A stretch of 64,000 nt of DNA, taken from positions 17,190,904 through 17,254,903 of the forward strand of contig JAAONU010000006.1 of assembly GCA_012932295.1 (NCBI GenBank). Direction: 5' to 3'. This stretch comes from Cyclina sinensis. Its lineage: Eukaryota > Mollusca > Bivalvia > Venerida > Veneridae. Under the pieces are notes generated by a model. It was not told the DNA's origin. It did no database searches and saw only the letters and a list, made by a program, of their open reading frames with translations. Numbering within the stretch: the first letter of the stretch is position 1; each line of letters begins with the position of its first letter. A program made the translations under genes and the position numbers. Positions 11,324 to 22,687 of the stretch are shown one piece after another.

Positions 11324-14300
11324 ATGGAATATTGTCCTGAAATAGCAGTTCTCCAGTCTGCATTTCAGCTTGTTTCTAAACAGGTAAGACAGACAAGCAG
11401 AAATTTTGAAGAAAAAAAAACAGCCTGTTCATCCTCAAGTGTTTTATTGTTTAAAAAGTGACACCCATATTTAGCTGGCAAACAGGTCCTTAACTGAACA
11501 TTATACTTTGTCTATCATTAGTCTGTCTCAAGATAGAAATTTATTCATAATTTCATTGTAGTGACAGCGTGTAAATTTCAATGAACTGACAATGTTTAAA
11601 ATGTTAATATAGTCATACCTTGTATAGAAATAATAAAATGGATTTTTTTATCAACTTTTTCATAGTAATTTTATCCCAGAAAGCAAATGTAAGCAAAGAC
11701 AACTTTATTTCAGATATTACTCAATTCATTAAGCCTAAGTATGTATTTATTTTTAAGGCTGGAAAGACATTATCAGACCTTCCAAAAGAAAAATGTCAAG
11801 AATATGTAAAGATAATTTTCACCACTATTGAAGAGATCTGTACTGGCTTAGAACATGATCTTGACCTTGAACAGAAGTTACTGTGGCAAGAGAAGCTTCA
11901 TTTAGCTCTCTTTTATACACTTGTGAGAAAGAAATACAAAGAAATGGAGGTAGGACTGGTTTTATGTTAGTCTAAATTGTTAAGCATTAATTTGTATTAC
12001 CAACTCTGCAATCTATTTGACACAAAAAATATATATGCCTTTGGGACAATTACATGTTGTTTCTAGAAGATTAAGCATACCAAAATTCACTGGATGATAA
12101 AGTAAAATAACTCTGTCCTCAGTCCTGTGGTCAAGAAGTAATTGAAAGAATAAATATTGAAACTCAGGATTTCAAGACTTCTTTAGGTTGGTTACAGCTA
12201 CAGTCAAAATGTGGTCGAATGAATTACATTGGTTGCAGTGTGCTACGAAAGTATTCTTTTGGTCATTTCAGTACAAAAGATGCAATACAAGAAAAATGTT
12301 ATATTGTATAAAAAATTCATCAGGGTTGTTAGCTATTCAAAGAACTGCATTTGGACTGTTGTTAAAGAATGGTTATAATTGATTGCCTATCAGATGCTTT
12401 ATGAATATACCTATGAACAGGAATTTGGAAGTAAAGATGTATGTATAGAATATGTATTGAAATACAAAGATTGTGGTCCTTTTGGAAATTGGCATGATTG
12501 TAAACAAACACTCTGACAATTATATGAAATGAAATAGATTTTAAACTTTTTCAAAAATCTAACACTTACTAATTTGATCAATATGTTTGCTTTACCTTTA
12601 GAACCAAATGATTGAAGGGAAAGTGGCTGTATGTGGAACACTAGACCTGATCTCTGCAATATTGCCAGTGTTCAGCAGCAGTTTCTACTTTGAGCTAATG
12701 AAGCAGTGTGATTGGACAGAAACATTCCTGCAGGTATTTCTTACATGAGTATATACTTGAATTTACAATAGGCTGCAGCTAAATTCTGGCACAAGCATGA
12801 AATACAGATGAATCAAGTAAGCATACTGAATTCTTTTTTAACTGATATCATTTAGTGCCACACTTTAATGTTGAAAATCAGAATTGAAAGTAATCGGTCA
12901 GATTTCAAAATTCAAAAGCATATTATATGTATTTTCTTTATATTTAATTTCATACATGTAACTTCTTGTTGCATAATCTTGTAATGTACCAGCCATTAGA
13001 CATCAAATGTGTTTATATTTTAGAGTTTACAGTGCCTGGACTACAAGACGGCCTCCCTTTTGTTTGATGATTTAGTATTCCATTCTCGTAGCAACCCTGT
13101 GACCTTTGAAGATAGCAGGGTCATCACCGTGGTAGAAGACAAGCTGTTGTCAAGGTGTTTATGTGTCCCAGATTACCCTAGTGAACTTAGTGTAAAACTT
13201 CTTGAACCTTTGACCAAGGCTTCTAAATTTGTTCAGACAATCTTTCCGGAGGAGAACATTGTACAAAATGTAAATATTGAAACCATGGAGATAAAAAGTG
13301 GGTCAAAGTTGCTAGTTCAGTCTGATATAAACACTACAACTCAAGTAGGCACATGTTTCTTGGATAGTTATGTAGAGAAAAATCCAGAACTATTAGATAC
13401 TGTCATGACCCAGTTTGAAAGTGTTCTTGAAGATATTCAGCATGAACCAAAGGAAATTTGTGGCCAAAGAGTGCTCCTAGAAACTGTAGCCAAGCTTGGA
13501 ATGTGGAATTATTTGGTCAGGTTGGGACCAGACAGTGATGTCATTGATAAATGGTTTATTAATAATGTGCAAGTACCAGAGAGTGGCTGGAATCAGAAAT
13601 GTTCAGAAACCACTGGCTTAGTTTTTAGCCTTAATTTCACATTATTGCATAGCCTCTGTAAAAACTTTCCTGTAAGAGAGCTGCATTTATGTCTTCAGAA
13701 AGCTGTTGGTGTAATTTCTAATCAGTTCTGTAATGTAGGTTGCTCAAGAGAGAATGACACAGCCATTGTGGATCAGAATCTAGAACAGAATGTTCACATT
13801 GTGGCAGGGTTAACTGTTAATTTAGCAGTATTACTAAGAATGCTGACTGGAATGTACAGGGACATGGAACATTCACAGGCCATGCTTCAGGAATCTTGGA
13901 TTTCAGAAGATGCTGTGACAGATATGGTGAATGTCTTGAAGAAAGTACAAGAAATTGTTACACATGTGGAAGATACTGAGGCAGGGGTTGTTTTAGGTAA
14001 CACATGGTCAGAGGATGTTACACTGGAGACATTGTTGAGAAGAATTGATGGCAAGTTGCCTCAGTATCGAGGTAAATGAGATTACTTTTTTGTTAAGAAA
14101 TGTCAGCCATAACTTTTTGTTGAGATCATTGTTATTTTGATTCAAGTGATGATGATGGTGGTTGTAGTGATAATGTGATGTGTGCTATAGATCAGCTAAC
14201 AGTCATCTGACATTATATAGGTAATAGTTAATTGACAGTAATGAAAACAGTGAATTAACATTTTGATTTTTAAGTATGGCATGTTGACAGGTCTGAAGTT

Positions 14301-17300
14301 TCATAGAATAGTATGGATATGTATGGAAAATTATATGCAAAAAAGTTTTACTAGACTTGAGGGACATATTCAGAACATGTAGAGATCCTTAAGAATAAAG
14401 AAAATACCCTGAATGGTTGAATGTATCTCTTGCATGTGTGTCAAATTTTAATTTTTACCATGCTGGTCTTATATATGCCTTTGCAACCAACACAGACCAT
14501 GATACACCTGAAGAACTGGTAAGTCTGGTAATGATCTGTATTGTTTATTATTCAGTTTTTGCATATTTAATCAATTCCCCAGAAACAATGAACGAGTTCG
14601 TCCAAATTGATTGATGTAAATTTAACTTGGTAAGGGATAATAGATTGGTCTTTATATTTTCAGTATGTGTTGATAGACTCATGGAGGACAGTAGCATGAA
14701 GTTCTGGAGGACCAACAGGTATTTTCATTTCTTCTGTAGATTTCCAGAAAATTAACCAAATGTGAAACAGAAAAATCCTATGAAATTGGCATTACACAAT
14801 ATCTTTATAATTACGTAAGCAGTTTGTACATGTGCTGACAGACGCCTGAAAAGATAAAGTCAGGATTGAGAGTACTATATTGAAAGTAAATTTATTTAGG
14901 CTCATTGTTCTTTGTTGAAAGTGAATTTAATACAGAATTGAAAGGAAGATAGAAATTTCACTAAGTCTGACAAATCAGAAATCAATATTGATAGTAAATT
15001 TCTTTCCTAACAGGCTTTACTCTGTCATCAGCAAGCATGTATCATTGCTGAGTAGTGTTGACAAGGTTCTACGTTTGACACACATTCTGGAGAGCTTGAA
15101 GGAAGACCAATCCTGGCAGAAAGAACAGTCACTCCTTGATCTGATTTGTGCTGCATTTTCAGAGTTATCTTTCCCAGACCAGGATGCTGTTGTCATGGAG
15201 ATATACTGCAGGGCTCACAGTTTGATATCAGTGTATTTTCAAGAAGGGTTAGTTAGGAAAATAACTAACGTGTTCAATAAAGTGACAGCTGATCTGGATG
15301 TCCAGGTGAGTTTAGCATAGTAATATAGATAAATTGAAATACTAATTACAAAAGCTCTGTTTTTGTGTTGCCTGACGTTGCGGCGTCCCATTATGCTTCT
15401 CAGGGGCATAACTCTAAAAGTACTGGAGATATCAACTTGAAACTTTATAGGTGAATAGATCTCACTGTGGAGAGGTGCATTGCCAAAGAACCATATCTCT
15501 CTCTTTCACATAATTTTTGACTTATTGCCCTATGTAATATTTCATACTTAATTCTTGTCCAGGGCATAACTTGAAAGGTATTGAAGATATCAACATGAAA
15601 CTTCATAAGTGAATAGATCTCATTGTGGGGAGGTGCAGTGCTCAAGAACCATAACTATTTCTCACAATTTTTGAGTTATTGCCCTTTGTAATTTTTCATA
15701 CTTAATTCTTGTCCAGGGCATAACTTGAAAGGTATTGAAGATATTAACTTGAAACTTCATAGGTAAATAGATCTCATTGTGGAGAGGTGCAATGCCCAAG
15801 AACCATAACTCTCTTTTGCATAATTTTTTAGTTATTGCCCATTGTAATTTTTCATACTTAATTCTTGTCCGGTGCCTATAAATTCCCCATTCTATAGAAA
15901 AAAAGTTAAATAACTATCATCAGGCGACACGTCTTACTCACAGACTTCTAGTTTTCTTATGAATTACAACATGGTATTTAAATCTTCAGTGGTGAATAAC
16001 ATTGATATAAGAAAAAGAAGAATCAGAAAATCTCATCAACACAGATACTCATATGCTTGAGGGGGGAAAAATGATGTCTAATTTCAACTATAGTAAAAAA
16101 TATTGCAAGATCTACCACCCTTTCACAAGTAATGACAGATACATGTAGTATATTGATGGTTTCATGCATGATAGTGTCAGAATAGCACAATCTTTTAGTC
16201 TTTGATATAATAGTTCCTTGTAAGTTAACCAAAACAACATATCTCATCTTGTAGCTATATATTTGATGTAGAAGGCTCGAAATTTTCTGGTTCCCAGATT
16301 CAGTTTGAGTTTTCCATGGACATTGGGTTATCTGCTCAGCAGGTGGACTGATCTTGTAATTTTCCTGTTAATCTGTTCTTCTTAATTTTGTTGTATGTTA
16401 CACAGCCCTGTATAAAGGTTAATCCATGTGAAACAAATGTGAAAATTTAAAAATATTACAATAGCAAAAGCAATGCTTCTTTTTTTAAGTGAAAATAACA
16501 AGTATTCCATGTGAAGTATAGATCTTGAAGAAAGAATGACCATGGTGGAGATGGATTCATGAAGAACATAATATGTTGTTAATGTTTGTAATAACTAGCA
16601 TAGAAATTTATTTGCAGATTTTGAGTGAAGTCATGTTGCTGTGTCTTGGAGATCCTGTATTGGTTTTAAGGACAGCTATCGGTCTGTGTATCAGAAATGA
16701 GCAACAAGCTTTGAACTGTGCTCTGGTATATTTCTTAACCCTAACTTTGACATATTTCTTAACCCTAACTTTGACATATTCTACCCAGTTAGCAGCAGTT
16801 GTTTTATGCTTTTGCAGTAAGTAAGACCAGGATCAGTTTACACATCTGCTATCCATAATTCAATTGTATATTGTATACCATTGGTTCCTTACGGTGTGAT
16901 TGGCACTTGGGCAGAAAGCAGGAATTTGGAAGCCAGAAATAAAGTTTCACTCAATGTGATCCAAAACTTTGACATCCTTGTTTGAAGTCTTAACATTTTT
17001 GCACCATAAACAATGGCTTTTTTCACTCGAGTTAAACTGCATAGATTTATGTAATGTATGTACATGAACATTGTATGTATTTTCCACAAAGTAATTTTAT
17101 AATTTCTGTTCACAGATCAGCCAGCAACTGGCTATGACATGCCAATGCCGCCATCCTGTAAAACATCCTGACATATCACTACTGGCTCTGGTTGTTCAAG
17201 ATTTTCTCAGTTCACAGTCACTTTCAGAGAAAGAAAAAAAATTGTTTTGCATATTTGTGTCAGAATTAATGAAGGTATTGAAATTTTGCTTTAGTTAAAT

Positions 17301-20300
17301 TAGGCGATGGGTCATTATTTGTACAGATCATTGTCATAGATTCCTTTTCACACTTTGAGTCACTTCACAGTTCTTTAAAAAAACATGTTACAGAATCTTT
17401 TGCTGGTTTTAATAATTTTTGATTCCCTTATGTTCATACATGGGTGTATGTTTGGTTCAAGTTGTTCACACATTTGTGCCTGTTGCAAGAATTCCAAAAA
17501 ATATATGTCTCACTAAAGCATATTTTGCATGATTGCTTTGAATGACTTGTCTCATGTCTGGTAAGTCTGTTCTTTGAATCTCTGCCAGACAGAAACTGTG
17601 CCCTACAGCCAAAACATTTAATGTCATGTATGCCTTCTTCTTTTTGAATGCGTAAAAATATTGAAAGGAACACTTTCTTGATTGGCCCCTTTATCTTTTT
17701 TATTTATTTAGAGATTAAGTCTGTTCTGATCAGATTTTGGGCAGTCTAGCTCAGATTTATTTGAAAAAGTATATACCTGTACATGAGTGATTTCTATTCT
17801 CTGTTGTTTTATTTAGCAAATTATATTTAAATGTACATGATGCAGTTTTCTTTCTGTTTACAGGCAAATGCTAGTAAAAGCCCTGTTTTGTCACCTACAG
17901 AGTTTCTACACACATCTGTGTTGCCATATGTCTCAGCTGAACATTTGTTGTCGACAAATAAAGTGAACTGCTACTTTGCTGCCTCTTTGCTTTTAATAGC
18001 ACTAGAAGGAGGATGCAACAAAAGTTGTGATTGGTCAGAGTATGACTTTGAACCAATGGCATTAGTCCTTTCACTTTGTGAGCTTAGACATGAGTGTGTT
18101 GCACTATGGGAAATGAAAACAAATTTGAGTGAACAAGAAGAGGGAGAAAATGCAGGAGTTTCCATGGAAACATCCCACTCTAAGCTGACATTAAAAGAGA
18201 CAGTTCACCTGTGCTTGGCAAAGCTCTGCAAAATGGTCCATGATGGTTACTTAAGCATTCAGCAAAGTGGTAAGCATATGTCCATTAAAAGGAAATACAT
18301 AAATATATGTAACTGTAGTATATTCTCTTTAGTTGTTGTAAGCTCACTGCCATGCACTGCCATAAATAATGAGAAAAAGCGCTACAAGTGTAAGAATTCT
18401 GACTGGTCAGTAGTCTGGTAAGGCCACAGACTTGAAGCATGTTGAAGAGAAAAAGTGTTGCCACAAATGTGGGCAGTATCATATTTCATAATTCAAAAAT
18501 TATTAGTACAGGTTTTTGTTGAAACATTATTTGAACAGAAATAGTGATAGTTGATTCAGGATTTTTAAGTGTCTCTGTGTGACTTGTACATTGTAGATTT
18601 AAGATGGCTGTTGGAGGTGACTGCTGACACTCACTGGACTGTAAAGTTTGGTTTGTGTCCTCTGTTCTCAGCATGTAATTTTGAACAGGTAAGGATTTTT
18701 TGTGTTCAAGTGTATCAGTGGTTCCACTGCTGTCTTTATCTAGCTCAATTGAAATGCTTTCATTTGAATACTTTGTGTAATAATGTTCGAAGTCATTTTA
18801 TCATTATCAGCATCACCAGTATTGTAATTGTAATTATAATCATTATAATTATCATATTGCTGCTTTGTCCGTCCGTTCATCCATCCATCGGTCATAATTT
18901 TGTCCGGAGCATAACACAAAAAATATGAGAGATATCAAGACCAAACTTCATAGGTAGTTAGATCTCATTAAGGAGCAGCGCAATGCACAGGAACCATAAC
19001 TCTTGCTTTATTAATTTTTGAGTTATTGCCCTTTGAAATTTCTCATACTTATTTTTTGTCCGGGGCATATCTCACAAAGTATAAGAGTTATCAACTTGAA
19101 ACTTTATAAGTAGATAGATCTCATTGATGAGTAGTGCAATACACAAGAACCATAACTCTTGCTTTATTAATTTTTGAGTTATTGCCTTTTGAAATTTCTC
19201 ATACTTATTTTTTGTCCGGGGCATATCTCACAAAGTATAAGAGATATTAACATGGAACTTTATTGGTAGATAGATCTCTATGAGGAGAAGTGCAAGAACC
19301 GTTACTCTATTTTGCATAATTTAGGAGTTATTGCCCTTTGTTATTTTTCATACTTAAAAAAAAAATACATATCAAATAATAGCCCTTTTGGAATTGGCAT
19401 TTATTCGGGAAGCATCCATCGGTTCTACCGATTTCTTGTCTAGCCTGAAAAAGGGGAGATTGTTTTTTTTGGAAAAGGGCAATGGAAAAGTTCAAGGACA
19501 ACTGTAACAGATATGGCTGTATGACTTGATTTTAAGCTGTTCAAATACTATGTATGAATGACCAAAAGAGTGTGTTGAGAATTATTCAAAAAGTGATGAA
19601 AATAGTATGTAGTTGAAAAGAAGCAAGTTTCAGATGTAAAAAAGGAATGAGGACTAGTTGTTAACTGATGCTTGTTTAATTTTTAGTTTACAGATGAGTG
19701 GCTGTCGACCCTGGATAGCTTATTAGAGGACCTAAATTCAAACTTGGTTCCTGTGCTTCAGTTTATTACAGTAGATAGATCTCTGGTTCCCAGAATTCTG
19801 GATAACATTGCCAAGGTTACATACATTGAGAGCAGTGACTTAACTGTGGCTTTGATTCAGGTTTGTGTAACAGTTTTATCGTAAAAATTATATTTGGAGA
19901 AAGTGAATTCTTGAAAATATGTCTGCAGATTTTCAGTAACTGTATTTCATCTTTATGAGCTTTGCAAACCATAGTCTCATTTACGAGACATTCGGGCACC
20001 TGTTTTTATGCCTCCACAAAGTGGGGAGCATATAGCGTTGCACTTGTCCGTCCGTACGTCCGTCCGTACGTCTGTCCGTACGTCCCGAAACTTGTGAACG
20101 CAACTCCTCTTAAACCGGATGGCAGATTTTGCTTAAACTTCCAGGGATGAACAACCTTAATGTGTAGATGGTAGTAAAGGAAGGAATTTTCGCTGCGACC
20201 AAATTTAACAGAATTATGGCCCTTTGTTGATTTTTTCACTATATACCATATAGAAATTTTGTGAACACAACTCCTCTTAAACGGGATGGCAGATTTTGCT

Positions 20301-22687
20301 TAAACTTCCAGGGATGAACAACCTTAATGTGTAGATGGAAGTAAAGGAAGGAATTTTTGCTGCGACCAAATTTAACAGAATTATGGCCCTTTGTTGATTT
20401 TTTCACTATATACCATATAGAAATTTTGTGAACGCAACTCCTCTTAAACCGGATGGCAGATTTTGCTTAAACTTCCAGGGATGAACAGCTTTAATGTGTA
20501 GATTGTAGTAAAGGAAGGAATTTTTGCTGTGACCATATTTAACAGAATTATGGCCCTTTGTTGATTTTTTCACTATATACCATATAAATAATTGAACATA
20601 TAAATTTTACATTTGTAATTTAATTTAACATGTACATAAGGTTACCTGTAGATCATTTTAGGTATATGTACAGAAAAAATCGTACATACAGGATATACAT
20701 GCTCTTGTTTATGAGCACTTATGCATAGTGGGGGCATCCATGTCCTATGGACACAGTTCTAGTTCATTTGGATATTTATTATGTGCCCTAAATGTGCGGA
20801 GGATATTGCCAGTCAAAAAACACATCAATATCCTACTGCGGCAAGGTTTCCTGGACTATGCAAACCACTGCAAACCACTGCAAACCACTGATTATCTTAA
20901 ATGACTTTTTTTCCTTGTAAAAGCGAGTTTGTCCATTGATTGGAATAGTACCCCACTGTTAAATTCCATTTCCCCTCTATATTTGGTATTGTGTCAGGGT
21001 TTGACTTTGCAGGTAACTTACAGCTTAATCCCCACACTGTATTTACATGTAGCTGGTAATGTAACAGTTTATTTTGCAGGTGTTGCCACAATGCTTATCC
21101 AACGAGTTTGAAAGTGTTGTGATGTTTCTAGAAGGGTTACAGTCATTGAAAACTGTCCATGTATCCATGACCTACAGGTTAAGGTCGACCTTTAACCTTC
21201 CTCTCCTCGACTTTACAGGTAGATTTGATTGTATTGTTGTGTCCCAGGAGGTTGTTACTTCCCAGTCTGTCTGCAGCATTTATTGAGAAAAGGTTTTGAA
21301 TTTTGATTCTAGGAACTGTTGAGAATATCTTTATTTTTATTATATTTGATTGCTTATAAAGACATACTTACAGGCAAATCTGTCACCTAAGATGTATTTG
21401 ATTTAATTCATACACAGTTGGAATAGAGCGCATTATTGCAAACAAGATTTGTAGTTATTTATTATTGTCATGAATATATTCAGATTTTTATAATAATCAT
21501 ATTCATTTCTTGAGTGGGATGATATTTTCTTTTTCAGAAGTAAGACCTGCATTGTATACTTCACAGTTGCTAGGTGATATGATCATGTGCCTAGCAACAA
21601 CCTTGACCTCAGAAGAAGGAAGTATGCCAGAGCTAGCTCATGTAGTCCAGTGCTATGTCAGTGTTATGAAAGTAATGTTAATAATATTTATTGCACATTT
21701 TGTTTTTATGATGCTAAGTTAAAGATTTTATAAAGCATTATAAACCAAAAAAAAGGTGGTTAAAGATTCGTTTTCCTCTCAAATATTTTTACCGAAGTAA
21801 ATTCACTAATCTGGAAAGGAAACATAAAGTAACATGGTTTGCACTAAAATGAGAAATTATGGAAAAAATGTTTTGTTGATAAACATGTACCTCAACATCT
21901 TCTAGAAACAAGGAGATCATTTAATTGTGTTGCTTTATTGGAAAAATTCACTGCATACCGTGTACTAAGTCAGATTTTTATGCACTGTGAACAGAAATTT
22001 GCCACTTTTCATCTTGTCTATGAGAAGTTTCAGAACCAGGTGCAGACAAGTATATTACCAGTTCGATATCAGGTCAAGGTCATACTGCAAAGGGATTGTG
22101 ATGAAACTTAGAATGCAGATTCAATGCTTTAAGAGGCAGATGGTCCTTCTGTTCTCTATTTCTTGAAAGGGCAATGTCACAGACACACATGTGCTTGGGG
22201 ATGCATCCATCATAATTAGTGACTTCTTGTTTTACGTTGCAAGAATTCAGACTTCTTCCAAAAAAAAAACAGAATAAAAAGTTGAAAAGAAAACAGAAAA
22301 AAAATGAAATCAAAATATGTAGGTAGATCTGTATACATGTATCTTGATGCCACAAATTTTTTCTTGCAGAGAAACCTAGATCGGGTCATTGAAAGCAAGA
22401 AACTGCAGTTGATCTATCTTGGTGAAATCTTCCATCATGTATGTGAAGTCACCTTTAATCTGCAAACAGACTTAATGAACTCAACATTAGTAATTCTACT
22501 CCATATTCTCAACAAGTTCAAGGACGTTGCCATGGCAGTGGTCAGAGATCACAGAAAGAACAAAGTGAGTTTATCTACAATAAAACAAGTGAAGAATATT
22601 GAGAATGGAATGATTTCTATAGTGCAGGGACTTCCAGATAACTGTGAAGAAAAACATATGATCTTAAAGAAACTTTGTGATCAGTAA
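11324..22687 (+). CDS. GEMIN4: GEMIN4 homologue, complete 14-exon gene (about 1102 aa)
   Basis: Gemin4 is a helical scaffold of the SMN complex, which loads Sm rings onto snRNAs in the cytoplasm and in nuclear gems. Coding exons: 11324-11383, 11758-11949, 12602-12733, 13024-14071, 14664-14718, 15014-15305, 16618-16725, 17116-17274, 17864-18269, 18597-18688, 19687-19860, 21080-21218, 21538-21671, 22370-22687. All phases agree and the total is 3,309 nt. Human GEMIN4 has 1,058 residues. The N terminus CPEIAVLQSAFQLVSKQ, then LDLISAILPVFSSSFYFELM, FLHTSVLPYVSAEHLLS, HWTVKFGLCPLF and FTDEW align in order with human GEMIN4 as I remember it. No catalytic motif is present, as expected. The ATG at 11324 has a good context (AGAATGG). 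Exon 2 could start earlier at 11680 in the same frame; the shorter form fits human better. Human GEMIN4 has nearly all its coding sequence in one exon, whereas this copy is highly split. Identity rests on remembered alignment. Confidence 0.8.
14072..14663 (+). other. GEMIN4 intron 4
   Basis: 592-bp intron. A possible 23-nt internal exon (14495-14517) was tested and rejected, because including it breaks the reading frame of the next exon. Nothing else is recognised. Confidence 0.6.
15380..15955. repeat. Array-bearing dispersed repeat in GEMIN4 intron 6
   Basis: Three tandem units of about 150 bp, each running from GGGCATAACT through a block TAGATCTCA(C/T)TGTGG(A/G)GAGG to GTTATTGCCC. The last unit is followed by a non-repeated tail near 15865-15955. 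Layout and wording are close to the arrays at 18.9, 20.0 and 41.1 kb. Confidence 0.7.
16726..16783. repeat. Short tandem duplication in GEMIN4 intron 7
   Basis: About 24 bp containing ATATTTCTTAACCCTAACTT is present twice in tandem directly after the exon 7 donor. The CCCTAA core looks telomere-like, but there are only two copies. Confidence 0.6.
18875..19445. repeat. Array-bearing dispersed repeat in GEMIN4 intron 10
   Basis: It opens with GTCCGTCCGTTCATCCATCC, carries three tandem units of about 145 bp (start GTCCGG(A/G)GCATA, end GAGTTATTGCC), and ends with GGGAAGCATCCATCGG and CTTGTCTAG. Head, tandem core and tail make it look like one mobile unit rather than a simple satellite. Confidence 0.7.
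20005..20764. repeat. Array-bearing dispersed repeat in GEMIN4 intron 11
   Basis: Head: CCTCCACAAAGTGGGGAGCA followed by repeated GTCCGTACGTCC. Core: three tandem units of about 167 bp, each starting TTGTGAACNCAACTCCTCTT and ending in ATGGCCCTTTGTTGATTTTT. Tail: GGGGGCATCCATGTCCTATG then ACACAGTTCTAG. It shares its organisation with the 18.9-kb element but little unit sequence. Confidence 0.7.
20867..20890. repeat. 10-bp tandem triplet
   Basis: The decamer CAAACCACTG is repeated three times in GEMIN4 intron 11 just after the array-bearing repeat. Confidence 0.7.

Noticed and set aside
14495..14517. Possible 23-nt micro-exon in GEMIN4
   Set aside because: It has AG and GT flanks, but including it puts a stop in the next exon. 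The direct splice 14071 to 14664 keeps the frame.
16726..16783. Interstitial telomere sequence
   Set aside because: CCCTAA appears only twice within a 24-bp duplication; not a telomeric run.
18569..18928. 119-codon open frame on the + strand
   Set aside because: It uses a different frame from GEMIN4 exon 10 and runs into AT-rich and repeat sequence; a shadow.
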